NCBI GenBank assembly: GCA_029959195.1
Contig: CP114120.1
Span: 930,001 to 994,000, forward strand
Reading direction: 5' to 3'
Source: Dictyophora rubrovolvata
Lineage: Eukaryota > Basidiomycota > Agaricomycetes > Phallales > Phallaceae
Length of the DNA: 64,000 bases
The notes beneath the pieces were generated by a model. The model did not search any database and was not told where the DNA came from. It was given only the letters and a program-made list of their open reading frames with translations. This document shows positions 48,966 through 60,881 of this stretch, one piece after another. The position numbers and the translations under genes were made by a program. Position 1 is the first letter of the stretch; every line of letters starts with the position of its first letter.

Positions 48966-49206
48966 AAAAAAACAGAAGGAAAGAAATATGAAACAAAACT
49001 TTTGATACGCTCCTGATTTGTTTTGTATACATTGTATGAAGTCGGTGGCAAGAAATACCGAGGCGCACTGATACGTCATCTTTTATTAATAGGTTGGGCG
49101 CTTGTGTAAGGCTGCCAGTAGATCACAATAACTGCTCCCAGTTGGAACTCCCCACACACATAAGTAGCAAAGTAGACAAGTCTTGCTTCTTGCTTCCATA
49201 CTGTCC

Positions 49207-51613
49207 ATGCATAGCCGGATAATAGCTTCGCGATCTTCTCGGTCTCTCGTCAGCTCATGGCAGCGCTCGACGACAAGAGCTATCCTGACGCGCTCATTGA
49301 CGACGGCCCCGACGACAACATCATCATCCACCCCAACCCCAGGATCAAACTCAACAACAACCACATCACTTGGTGCTAGTCCAGCCTCATCTACTCCAAA
49401 TAATAGGAACGGACATCGTTCTCCCTGGCGTTGGTTCTTACAAGCATTGGGTCGAGTCACACTCGTCGTCCTCGTCACCAGCGCAGGCACTTTTTATTAT
49501 ATAACGCAAAAGGATCGATATCCTGGAGAGCAGTTACCTCACGATCCATCAAAAAAATCTCTCGTTATTTTAGGCTCTGGGTGGGGTGCGACATCACTTT
49601 TGAAGAACATGGACACCGAAGCCTATAACGTCACCGTTATATCCCCTAAAAATTTCTTCTTGTTCACACCATTGTTACCCAGCGTTGCAGTCGGGACAGT
49701 TGCATCGAGGTATCTGATGATCTCAAATCTCTTACGTTTGTCTTCAAACAATCTTGTTTCACAAAAGATCCATTATTCAGCCTACCCGATTCATCACCCG
49801 GCATAAAAAACGGCGCGTTGCGGTCGTCGAGGCAGAAGTGGAAGAAATTGATGTATGTACTCGATCAATTTGTTATCTCTGGGAGCGCAGTGATTTACCC
49901 CAGCATTATAAAGCCTTTCTCCAAGACAGTGACATTTACCGGTTAGTATGTGTTTTTTTCCTACCGCAACTCTATTTTTACGAGTAACATGGACAGATAC
50001 CTCGCGAATCAAGGGTGAGGTAGCCACGAAGACTATCAATTATGACTATCTCGTTTGCGCCGTAGGTGCGGAAACACAAACATTCAACATTCCTGGTGTA
50101 CGAGACCACGCTGTCTTCATGAAAGAATTGAACGATGCCGAGACGGTATGTGAAGACAAATGCAACAGTAGTTTGAAAGAAAAAATAATTCTCAGATTGT
50201 TTTGTGTAGTTTCAAGACCGTGTTATTGATTGTGCGCATTTCTTTTCCATATACTAACATCAAAACCTCCCGTAATACCAGGTATTGAAACTGCTGCCTT
50301 TCCTGGTCAAGCCGACGAGGAGATCAAACGACTTCTTCATGTCGTGGGTATCCATTACTCATAGTTCTATCTTATATAAAATCGCATTGATTATAATAGG
50401 TTGTCGTAGGCGGTGGTCCGACTGGCATTGAAGTCAGGTATGCCAATAATTCTCGGATGGAATGATATATTGTTTTTTTTGTTTTGTTCTAAATGCTGTC
50501 AATATAGCGGCGAATTATATGATTTCTTGCACGTGAGTTGTTCTACCTGTCTCAGAAATCGATCTTATTCAATGACACAAGGATGATCTATCAAATTGGT
50601 ATCCCGAACTCGCCCCGAAAATGCGCATTACTTTAATCGAAGCTCTCTCATCTGTACTACCGATGTTCTCAAAAGAACTGATTTCGTACACCGAATCTAC
50701 CTTTAAAAAAGAAAAGATAGGCATCATGACTGATACGATGGTGAAGGAAGTTCGCGATAAAAGTGTTATAGTCCGGAGACCCGACGGAAGCGAGGCGGAA
50801 ATCCCTTGCGGAATACTACTATGGGCAGGTGGCAACAAACCACGCAAGCTCACGACCGATCTCATGGAGAAACTCGGAAAAGACAAGCAGAATAATAAAC
50901 GTGGCCTAGTAGTGGACGAGCATCTCATCGTTGCCGGCGCACTTGACGGCTCGATATTCGCCCTTGGGGATTGTACGTCCACGACCTATGCGCCCACTGC
51001 TCAAGTTGCTTCCCAGCAGGGTGCCTATCTCGCCCGTGTTTTCTCCAAACTGGGTAAAAGAGATTTCCTTGTATCCGAATTAAATCGCATGAAGGAAGAG
51101 CTTGGGTCGTTGAAGTCACAAACCGGTATAGATCTCGAGAAGGATCCCGAGTTAAATAAGAAATGGGCGGCGGTCAGGAAAGACATTGAAGAAATGAGCA
51201 AGTTAAGGCCATTCAAATACTCTCATCAAGGTTCTTTAGCGTACGTCTTAATTCAGCCTATTTCCCTTCTTTTTCATTACTAATTCTTGATGCCAGATAT
51301 ATTGGTTCCGATAAAGCTATTGCAGACATCAACTTCTGGCAGAGAAAGGTAAACATTTGATCGTTCCACGCTCGTTCCCGGCTTACCATTGTTTATCCAA
51401 TTGAATATACCTTAGTTTGCTTCTGCGGGTGCTCTGACGTATGTCTTTTGGCGCAGTGCTTATTTGAGTACGCTGTTTTCGCTTCGGAATCGCACCCTTG
51501 TCGCTAGTGATTGGTTGAAGGTCAGACTGTTCGGAAGGTGAGTTATTAGTGTACGATACTTTATAATGATTCACTACTAATTTTCGAAACTAAGGGATGT
51601 GAGTCGCGAATGA
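49207..51613 (+). CDS. NDE1: External alternative NADH dehydrogenase, mitochondrial (type II)
   Basis: This enzyme oxidises cytosolic NADH and feeds electrons to ubiquinone without pumping protons. It has 587 residues in 12 exons: 49207-49709, 49768-49852, 49914-49941, 49997-50145, 50210-50231, 50282-50343, 50400-50437, 50508-50532, 50582-51240, 51297-51348, 51416-51537 and 51595-51613. A Ser/Arg/Thr-rich presequence (about 70 residues) is followed by one hydrophobic helix ([16 protein letters not shown]), which suits outer-face inner-membrane attachment. The FAD site is [18 protein letters not shown]; the NADH site is [20 protein letters not shown]. Further marks are [67 protein letters not shown] and [16 protein letters not shown]. 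No EF-hand is seen in the inserted helical region. The ATG chosen is the first in frame after upstream non-ATG codons. Confidence 0.94.
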
Positions 51614-52444
51614 AGCTATGTGTGGTCGTTTTGATTCTTCAAAAATCATTTACACCGCTTCAGTCGAGAACACTTGACCTATGTTGCGATCCTCTAAACT
51701 GTTAACTTAAGCTCGTGACAATAATTACAGGAGATACACTTTTCACCTTTACAGTTACTGCATTTTCCTTCAATATCATACAGCAGAGATTAATTGGTCG
51801 GTAAGACCGCGACAAATTTACCCAAAAAATCTCAATTATCGCATAAATAATAGAAATGGCATATGAGTTAAAAAAGCAGTCAGCTGTCAAGGACGCCGCG
51901 ATGTAGTAGGTACCGTCAGCAATTGGAAATTTGAGGTGAATAGTGAAAACTCTTGTTGAGTTGACTTCTGAGCTTTTATCCAGGACACGATCGAGGGCAC
52001 CGCTGAACCTGCCGTGAATTAGATGGTGTGGACATGTTTCAATATCTGCCCCTACCTGAAAATCAATACCAGCCCCTTCGATCATCAACAGCAGTAAATG
52101 CTGCAAGACGCTCTGCGCTTTCAACAGAGAGATATAGCTTTAAGTGATTTCTCCGAGTCCTTTAGTAACCGAACAGGTACGCGCTAATGGGCCTATCATT
52201 CAAGCCACATAGAGCGACGTGAGACGCAAACGACAATTCGCAGTGAAGGATTTGTTGATTTTGTGATGGTAACTAAGATGCAGCGTCTCGTTTTGTCTCT
52301 CGGTCAAAATATCAGCGACTGTGATTAGGTCACCGCAATGACATAATCGATGATCGTAGCACATGGCCTGCTAAATTTGATTTGCTCGAAAAAACATTGT
52401 TCCTTATCATTATTTTTTTTTTTACATCCATCTCGAAAACTCTC
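51614..52444. other. Intergenic spacer
   Basis: The 3' region of the NADH dehydrogenase gene and the upstream region of a secreted-protein gene. A minus-strand open frame (51702-52124) has no recognisable features. Confidence 0.5.
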
Positions 52445-53520
52445 ATGTTCAATCTTGTCGCTCTTTACATTCTTTTTACCCTATATGTCACCAGAGCTTT
52501 GCCTGTGTCTCCCAATCCGCAATGGTTTACAGTAGAGTGGGATAATAATGTCGCCTTTTCCCATATGGCTGGCAAGTCTTTCATTAGGTTTTTAAAAAAT
52601 AGGTCAAACCTGACTTGAGCTCTCGAACACTTTTCTCTAGGAACACTCGTTATTCCAGATGTTCAAGGAGGTAAATCAGGCGTCTTTGTCTGGCCCGGTT
52701 TGCAAGGGGATTCGATAGCTCTCCAAGCTGCTTTGAGTAGTTCGTAAGTGACAAGACCGAGTGTCTCATGGCTACTTTTAGAGTAACCATTCTGTAACAC
52801 TAGGTCCTCAACTGTGCAAGCCATGTGAGCAGTTTGCATCTCCGTTTATTATTTAAAAAACCTATTTGGATATGTCCCTAGTTTGCAAGGAACTCGAATT
52901 GATCCCACCGAGAGTGATCCAATCCCAGCTTTTACTGGAGACACTTTGGATTTCGACATTCTCCAGATCAATCCATTATCAAACACTTGGGTAGTCACTA
53001 TCACAAGTCAGGCCGATCAGGACGTGACTATGCAAACTTTCACTCTCCCTCCCGATGTTCCCCTCACCCGGGCCGTCTTTGCTGTTCGTGAGTTTTTTCT
53101 TGTTTCTTTGTCGGACTTATGTAATGATTACTGAATGCCACGAACTCAGAGGTTACGGACGCACCTCATGATTTCACAGTGTCGTTTCACGACCTTACTT
53201 TAACTTCTGTTTCCTCACCTGCTGCTACATGGTGTTCAGAAACGGGCTCCAATGGCTATGACGCAACTACAAATGCAGGCCCCTTTCTCCTTTACTTTTC
53301 ATCATACCTAACCTGTTTTGTTCATAGGGCTACAATGTTACTGGAGCGACTGCTCTTGGTACGAAATGCTTCATCGAAGAACTTGTCCTACCAGGTACAT
53401 CATAAACTGGTCCCGGCGATCTATCCCAAATTCTTTTGCCATAATCTGTCATCGACCGGCACTTCGATATTGACAGGCATTTACATCCCGTTTCATGACT
53501 TCTCTTCACAATCTCTTTGA
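52445..53520 (+). CDS. Small secreted protein of unknown function (WPGLQ type)
   Basis: A predicted secreted protein of about 230 residues. It begins MFNLVALYILFTLYVTRALP (signal peptide). Exons: 52445-52571, 52641-52743, 52804-52824, 52882-53087, 53150-about 53277, 53328-53394 and 53477-53520. The middle reads GKSGVFVWPGLQGDSIALQA, then ILQGTRIDPTESDPIPAFTG then DTLDF, NTWVVTITSQADQDVTM and AATWCSETGSNGY. A VWPGLQ motif followed by LQ and a beta-rich body recalls a family of secreted basidiomycete proteins distantly like glutamic peptidases (eqolisins), but catalytic Gln/Glu residues cannot be assigned, so no enzyme activity is claimed. The first intron has a GC donor (GCAAGT). The fifth intron (near 53278-53327) lacks a clear GT donor, so the end of the model is uncertain. 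Confidence 0.62.
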
Positions 53521-54733
53521 CCTCAACCGAGAATCATTGTTCAGCGCTTTCTGCTCATCATTCTTTCACTCTCTTCGGTCATCTGACCTTGACTTCCTTT
53601 TATATTTTTTTTTTTGTCTCGCCCGGTCGAGACTCGGCTGTTTTATAGATTCACCTTATTCTTAGACTCTTCACGTAACCTAGAAGTGTAGTGGGAGTCC
53701 TCGTCCTAGTTCGGGTGTCTATTCCCCTAGAAGTAACTGGAAACTTAAGGCTTTTCCTAAGATATAGCGTTTGATCTCGTACACACATACGCGCACTGTC
53801 AGTAAAGGTGCCAACTGTTGGAGTTACGACGCGATTACATCCTAGAAGATAGATTAGAAAATATCACGCGCGCACGATGTGTATATATCCTGCCGTACTC
53901 AGGCCCGACCCGACCCACCACTTCTCCCGTATCCCACATCTGTAAATCAAGGTGGTCTTAATGACAGAATATCTACATTCTTGATTGCGATTGCAATTAC
54001 TCGGAGAATTTCTGTTCCCGCATCACGGGGGCCAGGTGCGTAAACTACATAGTCTCCTTGAACATGACGTGTTTTGACCGTAGCGCCTCAATGCTACATT
54101 CTACACCAACATCATGCAGAGATCGACATCATAGCAATTTATTCTAGGAGGTCTTATAGAATAAACATAATAATCGAGATCCCTACTATGTGTTTAGTCG
54201 CAATCTTGACGCACACGGTTAAGTGAACTTTTAACCTTGTGTAACAACCACCGAATACATGATAATATCATAATTGTCGACTTCAATATATATATATATA
54301 TGTTCATATATGGAATTAATCGCAATTTGCAAGGCAACTCGGTCTCGCTCGATATGGTTTGTTGTCGCAATTACACTGGCAGTTACTAGGCTGTCGGCTA
54401 TGCAAGTCTGAGAAAATTAAGGATAATCCTTTCACGTAACGCCGAATAAACGGAATCCTCGAGCTTCATGAATTTCATTGACGAAATTGTACGTACAATA
54501 ATCATGTATGATAACAAATGGTTAGCAAAGAGATTCGATTGACAAACCACCCCCTATCTCATCCGTGCGTTTTGCGAATCACAACGATGGAAAAATAGAA
54601 CGTTAAAAACAAGAATGAAGACTCAAAGAATGCATACAACAGGTTCCGATTGTTTTTACAACTTCCATAGACCAATGCAATCGGAAGATCAGACTGTGTG
54701 CACTGAGATTACACTCATGAAGTAGCTTTTTGT
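53521..54733. other. Gene-free spacer
   Basis: About 1.2 kb without a gene. It holds C/T-rich sequence after the secreted-protein stop and an (AT)n tract at 54285-54301. The end is the 3' region of the CUE gene. Confidence 0.55.
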
Positions 54734-55623
54734 TAACGATGCTGTTCTTGTTCTAATAATCTCCTACGAATTCCGTTAGGACCGACTACACGACAAAAAT
54801 AGCTCTTACCGACTTTCTCGCAGCCAAGATCATTTGAGCTTTTCTCTCTCTCAGGTTTTGCTCTCGCCGTTCTGGCGTGTCCTCCCAAGTTGATGATCCA
54901 CCAGGATTGATTGTGGATAACTCAACAGAGTCATCTTTGACGCGGTTCTCGAGATGAAACCGACTAATGAGAGTTGTCTGTGAGCCAGCTACAATTTTTG
55001 ACGGCGACTCCGTTGCCGCATTTGAACTAGCAGAACCTGTGGACTGAGCATGGGTCTGCGCTGTTGTTAGTTGCGATGGGAAGAGATCGAAGTAATTCCT
55101 AGGGGGCTTCGCAGGAGTAAGATTGTGTTTGCTTATGATAAAATGTTAGATGGTTTTTCGACTCTTACAGTCTCTAGGAAGCCACGTTCCAAAAGTTTAT
55201 TTGAGGTAAGTTCTACGCTTCCTGTCCTTAAAAGGTCATAATGAATGTTGGCTCTAATTAAGAACAAAAAAAGTAAGCCGCGCGTTGTTGATGTAGAGGA
55301 GGGCTCGGAGTGCCTTGTACCTAGGTATATCAGGAAACATGGTTTGCACAGTTGAAATCTATAGAGATATTAGAAACATGCCTCAATTACTTTACTATTT
55401 TAACACATTGTAATATCATTACCATTTGATCAGTAACTGTCTTAGGCCGGAACCCAAGGACGTTTCTAGCACGAATGGCCTCATCACTGGAACCACCTAA
55501 GGAAAAGTATTGAAGCAGATTTTTTGTACTTCGTGGTAGAGTTCGCTTACTGTTCCGGGTAGCCCATCGAACTATGAAAACAATAACAGCGAAAGCCACT
55601 ACTACGTTGACGACTTCGCTCAT
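54734..55623 (-). CDS. CUE-domain ER membrane protein (Cue1-like)
   Basis: A 197-residue protein with an N-terminal membrane anchor and a ubiquitin-binding CUE domain. Cue1-type proteins hold the ubiquitin-conjugating enzyme Ubc7 at the ER for degradation of misfolded proteins. Exons: 55623-55551, 55496-55423, 55358-55321, 55253-55169, 55106-54814 and 54764-54734. It starts MSEVVNVVVAFAVIVFIVRW (anchor). The CUE domain is at about residues 44-86: VTDQMISTVQTMFPDIPRAN, then IHYDLLRTGSVELTSNKLLE then RGF, with the MFP and LL signature positions. The rest is Ser/Thr-rich, then a charged helix ending KAQMILAARKRLLEQEQHR, which resembles the Ubc7-binding end of Cue1. It follows AROM in tandem, with 145 bp between them. 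Confidence 0.85.
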
Positions 55624-55768
55624 GAAAATAAGATGGCTGGGGAGTTTTGCTTCCGAGCGCTCAGACCAGCTTTAGCACAACTTCAGCATTCTACAAAAAA
55701 TACACGTGGCCGTTTTTTGTCCAAGAAATCCAAAAGCAACTTTATAAGAATCGTGTTCGTTATCTGAA

Positions 55769-58700
55769 CTACAGCAATCGTTCGTATACTTCATATACCA
55801 TTTGTTTAATGACTTTTCGGGGCGGACGCATACCTACCCATTTTTGAAACTGCTCGAATCCTTGTTCCAACAAAACATCAATACCTTCAACGACTCGCCA
55901 ATTGCTGCTCTGCAGCTCTCGCACCAGGGTTGTCAAAGGCGTTGAGCGGGGTCTATATGCCATGTCGACGACAACACCCCCACTTTTGGCGCCAAATAAG
56001 CTTGTGTTCAGGAGAATTTTGCCCTCCTCTTTTTTCAGAGACGTGGCGCTTGATGGAACAGTAGATATAATGAATGACGGTGGACCATGAGGAAATGAAT
56101 CTAATGAATTTAGGACGACCATATTATATTCTTTCGGAAATTGGGAAACGAGAACTTCTGCAGAGCTTCGAGTCCGATTGTAAATGTAGATAGTTGATAC
56201 CCCAAGGGCGTGCAGGGCGTAGAGGGCAGCACGACTCGTCCCACCTCCCCCAATTACTAAGGATGCGGAGCCTCGAGGAACGATGTCACCAAGGTTCTTC
56301 CGAATACATTGTACAATGCCGATCCAGTCTGTATTGTCCCCGTGAAGTTCACGACTTCCGTTAGCACCTTGTCCTACAACGATAGTATTGACAGCTCCAA
56401 TAGCCCGAGCGTGCACTGATGTACTACTCAATAATTGAACAATATCCAGCTTTAACGGAATAGTCACAGAGGCACCTCCGAATTCAGGCGATTCCAGAAT
56501 AGATCGTATGTCATTGTTGATTGTGCCAGTTTCTAGCAAAAAATAATTATGAGGTAATCCAAGAAGCTCGAATCCTGTATTATGTAGCGTTGGAGACATG
56601 CTAGCTGAGATGGGACTGCCAAAAAGGTAAAACTTCTTGGCTGGGAGTTGTCCAATCAGGTGTCGGGCTGTTTGAATTTGAGTCAGAGAAAGCTGTCCAG
56701 GAGCAGCTTTCTGGGGTAATAGTGGGTGTGTAACAGGACTAAAAGTCGTGTTTAGAACTCGGGATATCTGTCCTTCAGCCCCCATATTGATAGCGATAAT
56801 GGGCTTGTAGCCTCGTCCGGAAACTGTCGTAACAAATTGTCGAAGGGTGTAATTATCCTCTATACAAGTTGCTTTGCCAACGATCTTGACAATATCCCCA
56901 ACACGAGACGCGACGACATACTTCTCACGGACAGTCTGACTATTCCATTTCATCTCGCCAAAGATATCGTGCCACGAAGAGATAATTCGGGAGCAGCCTT
57001 TTTGGGCGTAGAGGACACGCCGGCGTGACTCTGACCATGAAATTTCAACATCGACGTACTCGCATCCAGCACGGAGAGCAAGCTTCATCAAGTCGAATGC
57101 CGCATTTTCTTCAGCATCCGGAAACATCCCTCCTTGAGATGCCGACCGCACGGTGAATATGATGGGCAAGTCTGAACAACGACGGAGGGTGGCAAGCTGG
57201 TGGGCAACATATTCAACGGATGGAATGCAAGGAATGTTAGGCGAAGCACCGTCCACAGAGAGTAAATCAACACGTAATTCAATTGCATCAACTCCGGTGA
57301 GTAGCTCATCCAGGTATTCCAGCGCGGGTCGGACGTCAGGATAGGTCAAAGAGAGAAAGAAAGAATCAGGACCGTTGGGGTTCATTATCTTGGAGCACAG
57401 ATTAGGAGTTTTACCAGTGACGTGATGGAAGAAGGTCCTGATAGTGCTCTGAGTTCCGCAACCCTGGACCGTTCCGGAGATGCCAGAGAAATTCAAAAAG
57501 ACATGGGTGGAGCACTCTCCGAACCAAACTTCTCGACGTCGAAAAACATCCAATATCGATTCACCATAATTTGGTCTAGTGGTCTCTTCAGATAGATACT
57601 TGACAATTTCATCGATTTCTCTTTCGATGTAAACAACGGGCCCTTTTTGTCTTCCGTAGGATTTCAAGGCGTCCCTTGCTTCGGGAATTTCAACTATACC
57701 GCCTCCTAAGCTAATAATGTGATTTTTGCCGCTCGAACTAAGCAGCTCGCGCAGGACTCCCAGCTCTGCTGAACGGAAAGCGGCCCATCCCTTGCTTTGA
57801 ACAAAATTTTTAATACCTATTGGGTATTTTTTTTCGAACTCTTCGTCTGCGTCGAGGAAGCCCCAGCCCAAAGTAGTCGCGGCCAAGCGGCCCACATAAG
57901 TTTTACCAGCACCACGCATTCCAATCAATAATACCGAGGATGAACCGTCATAAAGTACTTCAGAGGAGGCCGACTCTCCGGATCGCTGCAGCTCGACGCC
58001 TTCGATGGATATTCCAATCTGGGTGGAGTTGGTCAATTTGTAAGAAATGAGTGGGTAGCAATGCGAACCTTGTTTTGCAAATCATCCCACCAGTTCGGCC
58101 ATGTTTTCTCAACGCAACGCTTCTCCTCTATGACAACATTTGATATCAATGTGGACAAAACACTGAACGACATTGCGACACGATGATCATCGTAGCACTG
58201 AATGCTGACATTTTGCTTCAACAAAGAAAATTCTTGTCCATGAACTTCAAGCCCATCGTCGAGTTCGGTGGTGGAAACTCCAAACTTGGCTAAAGAAGGA
58301 TTATTTTTTTTTGACAAAAGTATGTAAACAACGATAGAAAGAAAACACACCTAATTCGTCAACCATTGCCTTGATTCTATTACATTCTTTGACTCTTTGA
58401 TTCGCAATACCGATAATTCTGGTAGTACGATCGCCTCCTTGTACGCCAGCTCGTCTTCCAGTCAACGAAGGTCTCTTAGCGACAGCCGCTAAAACGCTAG
58501 CAGTCAGAAAAGCATCGGTCATAGGCTCCATATCGATAAGACCGCCGGCTCTAAGACCGTCCTTGATGCTAGGGCCTGTAACGGTAGTCTCAGTTTCCGT
58601 CTGCACGACAGTGCAACCCATGGGCTCCAAAACTTCTTTAGCAAATCTAGCGTCCCCTTGTAATGAACTAGTGCCGATATTCTCAATGATACATGAAACC

Positions 58701-60764
58701 CCCGTTATGGCCGCAATTGCCAATGGATAGGTCGCGCTACTCGCGTCACTTTCAACAAGGTATTCAGCCGGATTGCTATACATTCCGTTTCTTATGCGGT
58801 AGATATCCTTCCCGTTATCCCGATCAACCTGTATGCCGAATGACCTCATCATAGCGGTAGTCATATCGATGTAAGGTTGGGATATGACTTGTCCACCAAC
58901 CAACTCCAAAACGACATCATCAGTGGCATATGGGGAGCAGAGTAAAATAGCTGACACATATTGGCTGGAAATATTTGCCGCGAGTTTAATATGTCCACCA
59001 CGTAGACCCTTTGCGGATTTGATAGAAAGTGGGAGACAGCCATCAGACTCCTGATATTGAATAGAGGAACCGGTTTCTCGCAAGGCATCAACCAAAGGGC
59101 CAATTGGTCTTTGCTTCATTCGGGCATTACCAGTAATAACGGTCTCGGCACCACCTTTCGCTAAAACACACACGGCCGTTAAGAAACGAGCAGCAGTTCC
59201 TGCGTTTCCGAGGTAGATGTCCCTTCCGCTTTTTGGAGGATGTAATTTACCACTACCACCTTCCACGACTAGCGTTTCCCCATTGTCTTCCCAAGAGAAT
59301 TTGGCACCCTAGCATATTAACCTGAGATTGCGGCTCGCTCGTATGAAAGAACTTACCTGGAGATCTGTAAGCGCAGCCATCATCACCTGTGTGTCATCCG
59401 AATGAAGGAGATTTTTTAAACGACACGTCCCTCGGCCTAAAGCAGCGAGAATTAAGGCACGGTTGGATATGCTCTTCGAGCCAGGAGTGGCCATTTTGAA
59501 GGATTTTGGGATGCTAGAAATTATGCGAATTGCTTCTGACAAAGTACGCCTAATCACATCGTCGGCGACTGCTGTAGCTCGTTCCTCCAGAGTCTTCCCA
59601 ATCCGCAGCAAAAGAACAATCTTTTTAGTCGGGCCACTGTTCTTCTTATCAATCCGCATGATGTTTAGGAGATTATCTACTGATAGCTGTCTAGATGCGG
59701 GTACGGCGACGATTCGGGGATCTTTCAACGAAACGGGAAGGTTGTAACTTCTCAACACGCGCACGAGTCTTCCAACAGCTACTTGGCTTAAATGCCCGAG
59801 TTGCCTAGATATTTCAGCCTCGATAATAGATCCAATACTGACACATTCTCCATGAAGGATGCTCGGAGTCAATATAGCTTCAATGGCATGACCAATGCTA
59901 TGACCAAAATTAACAAGGTTTCGCAGTCCGGTTTCACGTTCATCAACGGTGACTATGTGTGATTTCACGGAAATGCTTCCTATGATGACTTGAAGAAGCA
60001 AGGTTTGATTTTCTGATCGAGTAGATGCATGACGGCCAGCATGGTTCAGTGATGGGGCCTGAACAGCATCAAGTATTTCTTGAGCGCGTGATTCAAGAAG
60101 AGCGAAGGTATCCGCGTCCCATATTACAGCAGTCTTTATCACTTCCGCCATTCCATTGGAGAACTCTCGAGCAGGAAGCGTCTCCAGGAAGGTCGCGTCA
60201 ATGAATATGTATTCAGGCTGCCAAAAGGCGCCGATGAGATTCTTTCCGTGAGGAGTATCAATGGCTGTCTTTCCGCCAACACTCGAGTCAACCATGGCCA
60301 ATAGTGTTGTCGGTATCTGCACGAAACGGATGCCACGCATGCTGGGTTAATTTCAATCAGACGGAAGTAAAGGGATTGACGTGGCTGGATAATTACAATG
60401 TAGCCGCAACGAAGCCAACAAGGTCACCAATTACACCACCACCCAACGCAAGAACGACAGTGTCCCTAGTGCAGGTATTCTCGAGCATAAAATCTTCTAT
60501 GTTGGCTTTTCCTTCGCGGCTTTTCGAGAGTTCGCCTGGAGGAACGACGTAGCTGAAAAATCGTCGACCGTGGGGGAGTTTATTTCGAAACTCGACGGTG
60601 AATTTGTCGAGATGCAAGCCAGCTACGTGAGTGTCGGTGATGAGGACATAGGTCGAAGACGCCAGGGTGTTGAGGACGGTATCGACTATGTATGGTACAA
60701 GATGAAACCCGCAGTGGATGGATTCCTTGTGCAGGATAGAAATCTTTTGAATATCTGCAGCCAT
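55769..60764 (-). CDS. ARO1: Pentafunctional AROM polypeptide (shikimate pathway steps 2-6)
   Basis: A 1593-residue cytosolic enzyme that turns DAHP into EPSP, the route to chorismate and aromatic amino acids. Five exons: 60764-60397, 60341-59357, 59308-58351, 58289-58069 and 58018-55769. Domains in order: 3-dehydroquinate synthase (about 1-390; [52 protein letters not shown]), EPSP synthase (about 400-840; [43 protein letters not shown]), shikimate kinase (about 860-1040; [20 protein letters not shown]), type I dehydroquinase (about 1050-1280; [20 protein letters not shown] with the Schiff-base Lys), and shikimate dehydrogenase (about 1290-1593; [30 protein letters not shown]). All phases agree and all active-site motifs are present. 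It is divergent from the Raptor gene across 118 bp. Confidence 0.97.
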
Positions 60765-60843
60765 TGTCAAAAAAAACGAGTCAGAGGAACAATTCAATGA
60801 CTGAAGTAATTCTCAAATTCTTAGTTCATTAACACTAGCGGCC

Positions 60844-60857
60844 GTCACAGCTGTGAC
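60844..60857. promoter_or_regulatory. 14-bp perfect palindrome in the AROM/KOG1 divergent promoter
   Basis: GTCACAGCTGTGAC is a perfect palindrome with a CAGCTG (E-box type) core. It lies in the 118-bp gap between the two start codons, 24 bp before the KOG1 ATG. Dimeric bHLH-type proteins bind such cores; a shared control site is inference. Confidence 0.5.
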
Positions 60858-60881
60858 CATGTGTTGGTTCAGTTCAATGTA

